Positions 45,984-57,195 of a DNA stretch of 64,000 nt are shown piece after piece; positions within the stretch are counted from its first letter, which is position 1; every line of letters begins with the position of its first letter. Position numbers and translations under genes: made by a program. A model generated the notes under the pieces. The model was not told where the DNA came from and made no database searches. It was given only the letters and a program-made list of their open reading frames with translations. The stretch is from Avena insularis (lineage: Eukaryota > Streptophyta > Magnoliopsida > Poales > Poaceae), in assembly GCA_023614405.1 (NCBI GenBank), contig CM042694.1:94161285-94225284 (forward strand), in the 5' to 3' direction.

Positions 45984-47490
45984 TGATACGTCCATTTTGC
46001 ATCACTATTCTATGTCTTAATTCACTATTATTTATTGATATATTTCTTATTGAGAGGTGATACTTATGTTATTTCATCTATTTTTGCATGGTTGACGATT
46101 TTTGGAGCATGGACCGCTGCAGTCAGGCTTCTGATGGAAAATGTGCTGTTTGGAGGCAAAATTCGCGAAAATCAGAAAATCCGGAAAAATATACGGAAAA
46201 TCCTATTTTTCCAGAAGACTAAGGATGCCAGAAGATGGAGTGGAGGTGGGCCATAGGGGGGCCACACCACCCCATGGCGCGGGCAGGCCTAGGCCACGCC
46301 TAGAGGTGGTGTGGCCGCCCTGGCCCACTCCAGCCTCTCCCCTCTGGTGTATATCATCCTCTCGAAACCCTAAAACTCGGAGAGCGGCCACAGAAAGATT
46401 TCGTCGCCTCTGCGGGGCGGAAAACACTGAGAGAGAAAGATCTATTCGGCAGACAGATTTCTGCCGGGGGAATTCCTTCCCGGAGAGGGAAGATCATCGC
46501 CTTCAACACCACCATCAAGCTGGACTTCATCGGGATCATCATCATCATCACCACCATCATCACCATCAGCACCCTCATCACCATCTCCATATTGCTGTAA
46601 CAATTGCGTTGAATCTTGCATAGTTCATAGGGGGAACTTTCTCGGTGTTGATTACTCTTTGTAGTTGATGCTATTGAGTGAACCATTGAATTATTGTTTA
46701 TGTTCAGATTGTTATACATCATTATTCCATCTTTGACACATATGATGTCTTGTGAGTAGTTCGTTTTGTTCTTGAGGACATGGGAGAAGTCTTGTTGTTA
46801 GTAGTGGAGTTGCGTTGAGAAAGATTCAATAGATTGTTATTTAAGTTGTGGTGTACTTCTTCTAGTGGTGTCATGTGAACGTCGACTACATGACACTTCA
46901 CCTATAAGGGCCTAGGGGAATGCATTATGTATTTGGCTACTAATCGTAGGGGCTGCCGAAGTTACAGAAACCTGAACCCCCGTTAGGAAACCATTGCACA
47001 AGGGACGTAAGGGTCTTAGAGTTTAAAGCTGTGGTTAGGTTTCTACCTTAATTACTTTCTTGTACTTACGGATGTTTGCAAGGGGTATAATCACAAGTAT
47101 GTATTAGTCTTGGATGGGGCGGTACATTAGCACAGGTTCACCCACACAACACTTAGCAAGCTAAAGAAGATTAATCGACTATCTGAAGCGAAAGCACTTG
47201 ACAGTCTTCCCATGTGTCCTCGAGAACGTTTGGTCATCTTAAGTAATACAACCGGCTTGTCCTTTGCTGCATAAAGGATTGGGCCACTTGCTGCATTTAT
47301 TCCTACTGTATTTTATTTACTCGTACTTTGTTTACTTGCTTTATCAAAAAAACCTAACAATCCGTTTGCTAAGTATTTGCAGAGAATTCCTGATCCATAC
47401 CACTAGTCAGCACCTTCTGCTCCTCGTTGGGTTCGTCACTCTTACTTATCGAAAATACTGCGATACACCCCCTATACTTGTGGGTCATCG
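45984..47490 (+). repeat. 5' LTR of the nested element (1,507 bp)
   Basis: TGATACGTCC start; the end reads GGGTCATCG with the final A changed. The trinucleotide tract lies near 46530-46590. It pairs with the 3' LTR at 52607. Confidence 0.9.
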
Positions 47491-47501
47491 AGACTATTTT
47501 C

Positions 47502-47519
47502 TGGCGCCGTTGCGGGGGA
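47502..47519 (+). other. Primer binding site of the nested element
   Basis: TGGCGCCGTTGCGGGGGA, eleven bases after the LTR. This is an Asp-tRNA-type PBS with one change (GCC to GCG). Confidence 0.8.
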
Positions 47520-47604
47520 GTGAAGCTCTATTGGAGACTGGAACTGGTAAAGGAAACCTCTACTGTGAGTATTGTTTACTTCTGCTAGTTGCTTTACTTT
47601 CGTT

Positions 47605-49017
47605 ATGGATAATTCGCTGAGTTTCTTATTTGGTAATGCTACTACCACTACTAAGGTAGTAGATAAGCCAGCACCTGCTGAGAATGATGTTTTCAAAATA
47701 CCTACAAGAATTATTGATCGTGTTATGGATAACTACTATGTTGGGGATGGAACTGTCCATCTCAGTGATCATTTACTCTTTATACACGAATTATGCGGGT
47801 TGTTCAAGTGTGCAGGTATTACTACAGATCAAGTTAAGAAGAAGTTATTCTCATTATCACTAAAAGGAAGAGCTGAGGACTGGTATAAGCTGTTGAAGAA
47901 CGGTCAAGCTCTAGAATGGGAGGAAATAGTGCCTCTCTTTTATTCAAAGTTTTATCCTCCTAGTGAGATTCATAAAGATCGGAATCAAATATACAACTTT
48001 TGGCCTCTTGATGGAGAGAGTACAGCTCAAGCTTGGGGGAGATTGAAGTTACTAGTGCTCAAATGTCCCATTCATGAGCTCCCCAACAATATTATTATCA
48101 ACAACTTTTATGCAAGGCTCCCTCTACATGACAAGGATTTATTGGATGCTTCTTGTGCTGGATCATTCACTCGCATGGAAGAAGAAGCTAAATGGGACCT
48201 TCTAGACCGTATTCAACGCAATGCTGAAGCTTGGGAGAATGACAAAGGTAGAAAGTCAGGTATAAATTATGATTATGAATGCATTGAATCTTTTATGGGA
48301 ACTGATGACTTTCAAAATATTAAAAATGCTTATGGTCTAGACTCTCAAGCTATTGCTTCTTATTTTAAGGCTTTTGCTTCCTACGTTGAAGTGCCTAAAA
48401 AGAAGTGGAATAAGTATCATGAACCTTATAAAGATGTTGCTAAGAGTGTTCCTGCAAGAAATACTGAAGTTTATACTGCTAATCATGTTTTACCTAAACC
48501 TTATATTGAGAAAATGCCTTTTCCAGTTAAGGTAAAGGAACATTCTATGATGGCTAGTATGGTAGATGAAAGTATGAAAAAAGTTGTTGAACCTGATAAA
48601 CAAATGGTTGATGAACCTATAATAGCAAATGTGAAAGACTTTTTCACTAAGTATGAGGAAGAGGGACACACTATCCTTTGTAAGGATACCTCTAATATTG
48701 TTTCACATAGTACTACTGTGAGAGCTAGTATTCCTGTGTTTTCTGTTAGAATAAGTGATCATTGTTATGATAGTCCTTGTGATAGCTATATTGTTAAGTT
48801 TATGCATGATACTGAAAGTTACTATGAAAGAGGAAAACGTGTTCTTATGCATCTCAATAATATCAAGTTTCCCCGTTTTATGATGAAAGTTTTTATATTG
48901 CGCTTCTTTTGCCTTCTTATGCAAGTTGCCTTTGGTTTCAATAACTTGTTTGTTTACAAAATTTCCTTGCATAGGAAGTGGGTTAGACTTAAATGTGTGT
49001 GTGCTTTTGCTTCTTAA
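47605..49017 (+). CDS. Gag-like protein of the nested non-autonomous element
   Basis: 470 aa from the ATG at 47605 (MDNSLSFLFGNATTTT); an in-frame ATG 11 codons upstream exists, but 47605 is favoured because the outer copy also begins there. A Retrotrans_gag-type domain spans about residues 30-215: LFSLSLKGRAEDWYKLL, FYSKFYPPSEIHKDRNQI, ESTAQAWGRLKLLVLKCP, IIINNFYARL. The C-terminal half is charged with no zinc knuckle, no protease DTG and no RT motifs. The frame is open throughout, which suggests selection or recent insertion. It would form capsid-like particles if expressed. Polymerase functions must come from another element, possibly an autonomous Athila-type relative. Confidence 0.85.
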   Translation: MDNSLSFLFGNATTTTKVVDKPAPAENDVFKIPTRIIDRVMDNYYVGDGTVHLSDHLLFIHELCGLFKCAGITTDQVKKKLFSLSLKGRAEDWYKLLKNGQALEWEEIVPLFYSKFYPPSEIHKDRNQIYNFWPLDGESTAQAWGRLKLLVLKCPIHELPNNIIINNFYARLPLHDKDLLDASCAGSFTRMEEEAKWDLLDRIQRNAEAWENDKGRKSGINYDYECIESFMGTDDFQNIKNAYGLDSQAIASYFKAFASYVEVPKKKWNKYHEPYKDVAKSVPARNTEVYTANHVLPKPYIEKMPFPVKVKEHSMMASMVDESMKKVVEPDKQMVDEPIIANVKDFFTKYEEEGHTILCKDTSNIVSHSTTVRASIPVFSVRISDHCYDSPCDSYIVKFMHDTESYYERGKRVLMHLNNIKFPRFMMKVFILRFFCLLMQVAFGFNNLFVYKISLHRKWVRLKCVCAFAS

Positions 49018-50144
49018 TGCTCTCTTTCACTTCAATTCATATCCCTATGAGAGCTTCTTCAAAATTATCATGCCCATCTTAATGGCTATAAAGAAAGAGC
49101 TTTATGGGAGACAACCCAATTTGTTTTTGCTTTCAGTTTGTTTTTGTTTCTTTGAGTCTTGGAAGTTATTACTTCGGTAATAACTGCTCCTTATCCGTTT
49201 TGTTTGGTTTTTGTGTCAAGATCAACCTCTAATGAGAGAGAAGTAATATTTGGGGAAGTTGGTGTCCCGAAACAGATTTTTGTGCTTCACCGTAAAAATT
49301 CGTGAGAGATCTCTGTATTTCGGATTGAGCTGTAATTTTTTGTGCTTCTGCCCCAGGTTGTTATTTAACTTTACTTAGTTTTGAAATTTTTGATTTGAGC
49401 AACAGAAGATTTTTGAAAAAATTGATCTTTACCTGCTGGTCTGTTTTGACAGATTTTGCCAATCTTGCATTTGCTTCTTTATTCGATTTCCTTCTTGAAT
49501 TCTTTTTGGGTCTTCAGAAGGATTTTCTACAGTAGCTTTTGTTTTGATGGTTTTAAGTTGAAGTTGGACTCAAAAGGTTTTATCACTTCACTTATACTAA
49601 TGTTGCTAATGAGAACTATGTGAAGTTTTGGGTGAAAGAAATTTCCAGGAAGTGGAGATAATGGTGTAATAAGAAAGAGAAGGGTTTTATGACTCAAGTA
49701 ATAAGTATATGAAGATAAAGATATTGATGATATTCAAGAGATGACTCCGGAAGGATCCACTAAATACCAAATTCAGAGACCTACGGAGTCTGTTTTCAAA
49801 TAGGTAACAGTTCTGGTAAAAAAGTTCCACGAAAATACAATCCAACTATATTTTTGCAGTTTTCAGTCAATAAGGAAAGGTACGGAGCGAAAAAGAGACG
49901 GAAATGGAGCCAGGGTGGCTCACACCACCTTGTGGCACGGGCCCTCCCCTGGCCGCACCACCAGGTGGTGTGGCCACTCCGGACTCCGCCTCCGACTCGT
50001 TTTCTCTCAGTACCTTCCTTTTGATACGAAACTTCGTAATATATAACCCCTCGGATCCACCGAGGTCTATATATTGTGTTTTCGTCGTGTTTTTGTTTCG
50101 ATTTGTTTCTGCCAGGAAATACTCTTTGAAGGTTTAGAAGCACA
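49018..50144 (+). other. Internal non-coding region between the two ORFs
   Basis: No frame over about 80 codons. It contains T-rich stretches and TATTACTTCGGTAATAACTG, an inverted repeat near 49165. The corresponding region in the outer element (55482-56551) is collinear. Confidence 0.6.
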
Positions 50145-50603
50145 ATGGTGTCCGCCAAGGATAAAAGGAAGGAACCTATGGAGGAAGACCTCCAAGACCC
50201 CGGGAAGGAGAAGGAGATCAAGAGTGAAGGTGAAGAGGAGGCAAAGCACACCGGCACTACCGTTGCAAGCATTGGAGTGGTGGCGAACCCTGCCAGGATC
50301 AGAAGGACTGCACGGATGTCAACTGGAGGGAAGCCTCCGCGTCATTGCTTGGCACCACGAACCCCTCCTCCACACACCAAGAATCCCTTCCATACCTTTA
50401 TCCATAACCATGCAGGAAAAGAAGACTCCAAGTGGGAAGAATGGAAAAAGAATCACAAGAGCTGGGATCCACAAACTGAAATGATTATGGGCCGTATTGA
50501 GAACAACTCAGAGTTGATTCGTACTCTCACCTTCGATATTGAGGACTTTGGGAAATTGATCAAAGAGCTCATCAAGAGGATACCACCACCACCGAAGGAC
50601 TAA
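50145..50603 (+). CDS. Second ORF of the nested element, charged coiled-coil protein
   Basis: 152 aa starting MVSAKDKRKEPMEEDLQD. The N-terminus is a Lys/Glu-rich segment, the centre is basic and Pro-rich (IRRTARMSTGGKPPRH), and the C-terminus has a heptad-like helix (RIENNSELIRTLTFDIEDF) before a PPPPKD tail. No known catalytic domain. The outer copy at 56552 has an early stop. Function unknown; a structural or RNA-binding role in particles is only a guess. Confidence 0.65.
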   Translation: MVSAKDKRKEPMEEDLQDPGKEKEIKSEGEEEAKHTGTTVASIGVVANPARIRRTARMSTGGKPPRHCLAPRTPPPHTKNPFHTFIHNHAGKEDSKWEEWKKNHKSWDPQTEMIMGRIENNSELIRTLTFDIEDFGKLIKELIKRIPPPPKD

Positions 50604-52593
50604 TTCGTCATCAGGTTTGGCATCCCCTTGGTTTGTTCCAAGCTTGGGGGAGTGTCGCGGTATCACATCACTATCTTCTATCGTTTTACCTTATTAGTAG
50701 AGTCATATCATGAATAGAGGAGTTATTATGTAGTATGGTTTGCATTATGGAAGTGTCCCCTCTCTCGTTAGATATGTATCCCTTGGTGTGAGTTTCCGTT
50801 ATGGAATATTAATGAGAAGTTCTATCATTTACTCTTTTGCATAGCTTATGTTAGTTTTCAATTCGTGGTGATATGATTGATCTTGTTGTTAGTATTGGTA
50901 GCACTTTGGGATCATTGAGTTAATTTAGTTGGTTTAGGCAAACCTGGCTCGGTCAGTAGCAACACCTTTTTGAGAGTTGAAAAGAAAAACGATAGAAGTA
51001 CTCTAGAGAAAAATAATTTCATCATCTTTCTTTCTTGATTTGCTCATAAGTCTAGTATTCTCTAGTTAAGATCTTTTGTGCTTCCAAGGAAGATTGCATG
51101 TTTGTTTTTATCATTTGTATGTTTGTTTGTTTCCTTCAACTCTTGTACTTGCTACCCAGCCTTGCTAGCCAAAAACCTGTACTGAGAGGGATTTCTTCTC
51201 GTGCATCCACTCCTTTAAACCAATACCTTTGCCATTTGCGTCCACCGTACCTACCTAGTAGCATTATTGCTATTCCAAGTAAATTCTTGTTTTGTCTACC
51301 TCCCAAATTAAACTTCTTATGCGAAAATTAGTGATTAAAGCTCTCACGAACTTGATGACACACTTTACTTTCTTGCATCTAATAAACCTGAACCATTGTG
51401 AACTCTCCATGAAAGTTATATGCTTGCAAAGTATAGGCTGGGGATTAGCAGAACCGTGCTGTCACGGGGAACGCTTTCAACACTTGTAAATATATACCCA
51501 ATTGATACCTTGCTCTTTTGTTTGCGGATGTTGTTGGTGTGAAATAAAAGGGGAGCTTGTAAGCCCATGGAGTTATGTATGTGTGTTAGAGAAGCGCCTG
51601 GGCAGCTGGTCTAATCCATGCTGACATGGTGGAAACCTGCAGCGTAACCATAATGATATCTATGAAGCATTCTTCTTATAAAAAAAGAGAGAGATAGCTA
51701 TTGAGAAAAAGAAAAGAAAAAAAGAGAGATACTATGAAAAGAGGAAAGAGAGAAAAAAATCACCATTTTCCCATGGTAAATAAGAAGATTGCTGAGATAC
51801 TCATTGTCTGCTTACCTTGTCATTTTGATATGGGGATTCTTTCGTATCATCGGGTAAGGGGTACCCCGTTGGCGGTTCTCAATGATACGCACATACTTAC
51901 GATGACAAGAACTTACCGATAACTAAAGTTGAGTAGCATGAGGAGCGTCCCTCGTACTCAAGGGACTTGGGATTTCCAGTTTATAGTTTGTCAAGCATAT
52001 AACTCAGATTGGACCTCAATTTCACCTTAATCACCTAAAGATGCCTATGATAGGGGAAATGAGAGCTGAAAGCTAGTAAGTATCATAATTTTTGGGATCT
52101 CTTTATGATACTTGCAATCCATGCTTTCCTCTTTGAAGGGCCTTTCTTTTACTTTGTAGTTGAGTTAGTAAACCTATTCCCTTCTATCTCAGCAAGTATT
52201 TTGAGTTAATGTGTTTCATTCATTCATATGATGATTTATTCAATCATGTCTCTTATGTTCCTTGTTTTGCACATTGCTCTTATCTTGATGAATACTACTT
52301 TGAAAGCTTTCATTGAAAAACCAGCTATTTGTGAACTCCATCAAATTATCAACTATTCTTCGACCAAGAGCTAAGTTTGCCATTACCAATTCCGATTCAC
52401 TTTATGTATCTTTATTGTGTTTCCCTTACTCATTACAAGTTGAGTTATATAATAGTGAGTTGTCTTCTATTATGATCTATGTATTTGATGAATGTGATGC
52501 TTCTTGTCCGTATTCTTCTATCGACTCTTCACTCCATAAACCTGAGGTCATGTTTATTGAGCTCAGTTTCGCTTGGGGACAAGCGAAGTCTAA
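50604..52593 (+). other. 3' non-coding part of the nested element
   Basis: 2 kb without a long frame, leading to the PPT. Includes AAGCTTGGGGGAGTG (50640-50655), which resembles the real PPT sequence GCTTGGGGGGAGT and could be a second polypurine site. Also an A/G-rich tract at 51678-51760. Confidence 0.6.
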
Positions 52594-52606
52594 GCTTGGG
52601 GGGAGT
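52594..52606 (+). other. Polypurine tract of the nested element
   Basis: GCTTGGGGGGAGT directly before TGATACGTCC of the 3' LTR. The same sequence precedes the outer 3' LTR at 60484-60496. Confidence 0.85.
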
Positions 52607-54098
52607 TGATACGTCCATTTTGCATCACAATTATATGTCTTAATTCACTATTATTCATTGATATATTTCGTATTGAGAGGTGATACTTATGTTATTTCAT
52701 CTACTTTTGCATGGTTGATGACTTTTGGAGCATGGACCGCTGTAGTCAGGATTCTGATGGAAAAGGTGCTGTTTGGAGGCAAAATTCGCGAAGATCAGAA
52801 AATCCAGGAAAATATACGGAAAATCCTATTTTTTCAGAAGACTAAGGATGCCAGAAGATGGAGTGGAGGTGGGCCACGGGGGTCCCACACCACCCCATGG
52901 CGCGGGCAGGCCTAGGCCACGCCTGGAGGTGGTGTGGCCGCCCTGGCCCACTCAAGCCTCTCCCCTCTTGCGTATATCATCCTCCCGAAACCCTAAGACT
53001 CGGAGAGCGACCACAGAAAGATTCCGCCGCCTCTGCGGGGCAGAAAACACCGAGAGAGAAAGATCTCCGTGACAGATTGCCGGGAATTCCTTTCCGGAGA
53101 GGGAAGATCGTCGCCATCAACACCACCATCCAGCTGTACTTCATCGGGATCATCATCATCATCATCACCACCATCATCATCAGCAGCACCCTCATCACCA
53201 TCTCCATATTGTTGTAACAATTGCGTTGAATCTTGCATAGTTCATAGGGGAAACTTTCCCGGTGTTGATTACTCTTTGTAGTTGATGCTATTGAGTGAAC
53301 CATTGAATCATTGTTTATGTTCAGATTGTTATACATCATTATTCCATCTCTGATCATGATCCATATGATGTCTTGTGAGTAGTTCGTTTTGTTCTTGAGG
53401 ACATGGGAGAAGTCTTATTGTTAGTAGTGGAGTTGCGTTGAGAAAGATTCAATAGATTGTTATTTAAGTTGTGGTGTACTTCTTCTAGTGGTATCATGTG
53501 AATGTCGACTACATGACACTTCACCTATAAGGGCCTAGGGGAATGCATTGTGTATTTGGCTACTAATCCGGAGTAATGTAAACCTGAACCCCCGTTAGGA
53601 AACCATTGCACAAGGGACGTAAGGGTCTTAGAGTTTAAAGCTGTGGTTAGGTTTCTACCTTAATTACTTTCTTGTACTTACGGATGTTTGGGGTATAATC
53701 ACAAGTATGTATTAGTCTTGGATGGGGCGGTACATTAGCACAGGTTCACCCACACAACACTTAGCAAGCTAAAGAAGATTAATCGACTATCTGAAGCGAA
53801 AGCACTTGACAATCTTCCCATGCTTCCTCGAGAACGTTTGGTCATCTTAAGTAATACAACCGGCTTGTCCTTTGCTGCATAAAGGATTGGGCCACTTGCT
53901 GCATTTATTCCTACTGTCTTTTATTTACTCGTATTTTGTTTACTTGCTTTATCAAAACCCCCTAAAAATCCGTTTGCTAAGTATTTGCAGAGAATTCCTG
54001 ATCCATACCACTAGCCAGCACCTTCTGCTCCTCATTGGGTTCGACACTCTTACTTATCGAAAATACTGCGATACACCCCCTATACTTGTGGGTCATCA
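52607..54098 (+). repeat. 3' LTR of the nested element (1,492 bp)
   Basis: Starts TGATACGTCC, ends GGGTCATCA. It differs from the 5' LTR by scattered substitutions and small indels, including a shorter block near 53080 and 53575 and length change in the ATC tract (53140-53205). The ACCAC duplication follows directly. Confidence 0.9.
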
Positions 54099-54103
54099 AC
54101 CAC

Positions 54104-55481
54104 CACCTGTTGAGAATGATACTTTTAAAATACCTACAAGAATTATTGATCGTGTTATGGATAACTACTATGTTGGGGATGGAACTGTCCATCCCGGTGA
54201 TCATTTGCTCTTTATACACGAATTATGCTGGTTGTTCAAGTGTGCAGGTATTACTACAGATCAAGTTAAGAAGAACTTATTCTCATTGTCACTGAAAAGA
54301 AGAGCTGAGGAATGGTATAAGCTGTTGAAGAATGGCCAAGCTCTTGAATGGGAGGAAATAGTACCTCTCTTTTATTCAAAGTTTTATCCTCCTAGTGAGA
54401 TTCATAAAGAGCGGAATCAAATATATAACTTTTGGCCTCTTGATGGAGAGAGTATAGCTCAAGCTTGGGGGAGATTGAAGTTACTAATGCTCAAATGTCC
54501 CATTCATGAGCTCCCCAACAATATTATTATCAATAAATTTTATGCAAGGCTTTCTCTTCATGATAAGGATTTATTGGATGCTTCTTGTGCTAGATCATTC
54601 ACTCGCATGGAAGAAGAAGCTAAATGGGATCTTCTGGACCGTATTCAAGATAATGCTGAAGCTTGGGAGAATGACAAAGGTAGAAAGTCAGGTATAAATT
54701 ATGATTATGAATGCATTGAATCTTTTATGGGAACTGATGACTTTCAAAATATTAAAAATGCTTATGTTCTAGACTCTCAAGCCATTGCTTCTTATTTTAA
54801 GGCTTTTGCTTCCTACATTGAAGTGCCTAAAAAGAAGTGGAATAAGTATCATGAACCTTATAAAGATATTTCTAAGAGTGTTCCTGCAAGAAATACTGAA
54901 GTTTATACTACTAATCATGTCTTACCTGAACCTTACATTGAGAAAATCCCTTTCCCAGTTAAGATAAAGGAACATTCTATGATAGCTAGTATGTTTAATG
55001 AAAGTACAAATAAAGCTGTTGAACCTGATAAACAAATGGTCGATGAACCTATAATAGCAAATGTGAAAGACTTTGTTACTAAATATGTAGAAGAGGGACA
55101 CACTATCCTTTGTAAGGATACCTCTAATATTATTTCACAAAGTAGTGTTACGAGAGCTAGTGTTCTGTGTTTTCTGTTAGAATAAGTGATCATTGTTACG
55201 ATGGTCCTTGTGATAGTTATATTGTTAAGTTTATGCATGATACTGAAAGTTACTATAAGAGAGGGAAAAGTGTTCTTATGCATCTTAATAATATCAAGTT
55301 TCCTCGTTTTATGCTGAAAGTTTTTATGTTGCACTTCTTTTGCCTTCCTATGCTAGCAGTTTCTTGTTTCAGCAACTTGTTTGTTTACAAAATTCCCTTG
55401 AATATGAAGTGGGTTAGACTTAAGCATGTGTATTTTTGCTTCTTAATGCTCTCTTTCACTTCAATTCATATTCCTATGTGA
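54104..55481 (+). pseudogene. Outer element gag, remainder, with frameshift
   Basis: It continues the gag frame begun at 45917 (PPVENDTFKIPTR...) and runs open to about 55160. A 1-bp deletion near 55162, relative to the nested copy, then shifts the frame (stop at 55185). The rest of the protein is readable in another frame (FSVRISDHCYDGPCDSYIV to 55481). Together with the nested insertion this makes it non-functional. Confidence 0.85.
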
Positions 55482-56551
55482 GCATCTTTGAAATTATCAT
55501 GCCCATCTTAATGGCTATAAAGAAAGAGCTTTTTGGGAGACAACCCAGTTTATTTCTGTTTCTTTGAGTCTTGGAAGTTATTACCTCGGTAATAACCTCT
55601 CCTTGTCATTTTTTTTTGGTTTTTGTGTCAAGATCAACCTCTAATGAGAGAGAAGTAAGATTTGGGGAAGATGCTGTCCCGAAACAGATTTTTATGCTTC
55701 ACCGTAAAAATTCGTGAGAGATCGCTGTATGTTGGATTGAGCTGTAATTTTTTGTGCTTCTGACCCAAGTTGTTATTTAACTTTTGTTAGTTTTGCACGT
55801 TTTGATTTGATCAACAGAAGATTTTTGAAAAAATTGATCTTTACCTGCTGGTCTGTTTTGATAGATTTTGCTATTCTTGCATTTGCTTCTTTAATCGATT
55901 TTCTTTTTGAATTCTTTTTGGGTTTTCGGAAGGAGTTTCTACAGTAGCTTATGTTTTGATGATTTTTAGTTGAAAGTGGACTCAAAAGGTTTTATCACTT
56001 CACTTATACTAATGTTGCTAATGAGAACTGTGTGAAGTTATGTGTGAAAGAAATTTCCAGGTTAGTGGAGATAATGGTGTAATGAGAAAGTGAAAGGTTT
56101 CATGACTCACAATAAGTGCATGAAGATAAAGATATCAATGTTATTCAAGTGGTGACTCCGGAATAAGTCACTAAATACCAAATTCAGAGACCTGCAGAGT
56201 CCGTTTTCAAATAGGTAACAGTTCTGGTAAGAAAAGTTCCGCGAAAGATCTGTCTAGTTATAATTTTGCTGTTTTTATCCAACAAGGAAAGTTACGAAGC
56301 GAAAGAGGGACGGAAACAGAGCCAGGGTGGCTCACACCACCCCCTGGCGCGGGCCCCTGGCCGCGCCAGCAGGTGGTGTGGCCACCTCGGACTCCGTCAC
56401 CGACCTGTTTTCTCCCAGTACCTTCCTTTTGTTGTGAAACTTCGTAATATATAATCCCCCGGATCCTTCGAGGTTCATATATCGTGTTCTCGTCGTGTTT
56501 TTGTTTCGATCTGTTTCTGCTAGGAACTATTCTTGAAAGTTTAGAAGCACA
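55482..56551 (+). other. Internal non-coding region of the outer element
   Basis: Collinear with 49018-50144 of the nested copy. No frame of interest. Confidence 0.6.
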
Positions 56552-56728
56552 ATGGTGTCCACCAAGGATAAAGGAAAGGAACCTATGGAGGAAGATCTCC
56601 AAGACCTCGGGCAGGAGAAGGAGATCAAGAGTGAAGGTGAAGAGGAGACAAAGCAAGGCCAACATCCTCACACCGGCACTACCGTTGCAAGCATTGGAGT
56701 GGTGGCAAACCCTTCCAAGACTATGTAA
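56552..56728 (+). pseudogene. Second ORF of the outer element, truncated by a stop
   Basis: Starts MVSTKDKGKEPMEEDLQD like 50145-50603 but stops after 58 codons at a TAA (56726-56728). It contains a small insertion (KQGQHPH-type residues) missing from the nested copy. Homologous DNA continues to about 57072. Confidence 0.8.
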
Positions 56729-57195
56729 ATTGGAGGGAAGCCTCCTTATCACTGTTCAGATCCCTGGTCACTTCCCCCACGTGCCAAGAATCCTTTCCAT
56801 ACCCTTATCCATGAGCATCAATACCAGAATATGCCCAAGGAGAAATTACCTCCAATTGGGATTTGCCTCGTTCTAGCTATGCAGGAAAAGAAGACTTCAA
56901 GGAGGAAGAATGGGGAAAGAATCGCAAGAGCTAGAATTCGCAACCCGACATGATCAAGAGCCGCATTGAGCAAAACTCGCAGCTTATTCGTAATCTCACC
57001 TTTGAGATTGAGGACTTGGGGAAACTGATCAAAGATCTCATTAAGAGAATACCACCACCATCGATGGAGTAATTCTTCATCAGGTTTGGCATCCCGTTGG
57101 TTTGTTCCAAGCTTGGGGGAGTGCCGCGGTATCATATCACTATCTTCTATCTTTTTACCTTTTTAGTAGAGTCATATCATGAATAGAGAAGTTAT

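Larger units (their letters stand above)
45984..54098 (+). mobile_element. Complete nested non-autonomous gypsy element (8,115 bp)
   Basis: LTRs at 45984-47490 and 52607-54098, PBS at 47502, PPT at 52594-52606. Flanked by the 5-bp target duplication ACCAC (45979-45983 and 54099-54103). It belongs to the same family as the element it interrupts and sits inside that element's gag. The internal region of 5.1 kb has two ORFs and no pol. It is the best preserved retrotransposon in the window and probably the youngest of this cluster. Confidence 0.93.

Noticed and set aside
46141..46623. 160-codon frame with a His-rich run
   Set aside because: The His run is the ATC/CAC trinucleotide tract in the LTR; not a metal-binding protein.
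53872..54098. N-terminal part of the long frame 53872-55185
   Set aside because: These codons are LTR sequence fused by chance to the outer gag frame by the nested insertion. The real gag continues from 45917.
44315..54098. Tandem LTR array formed by unequal recombination
   Set aside because: The ACCAC duplication at both ends of 45984-54098 and in-frame rejoining of the outer gag show nested insertion instead.
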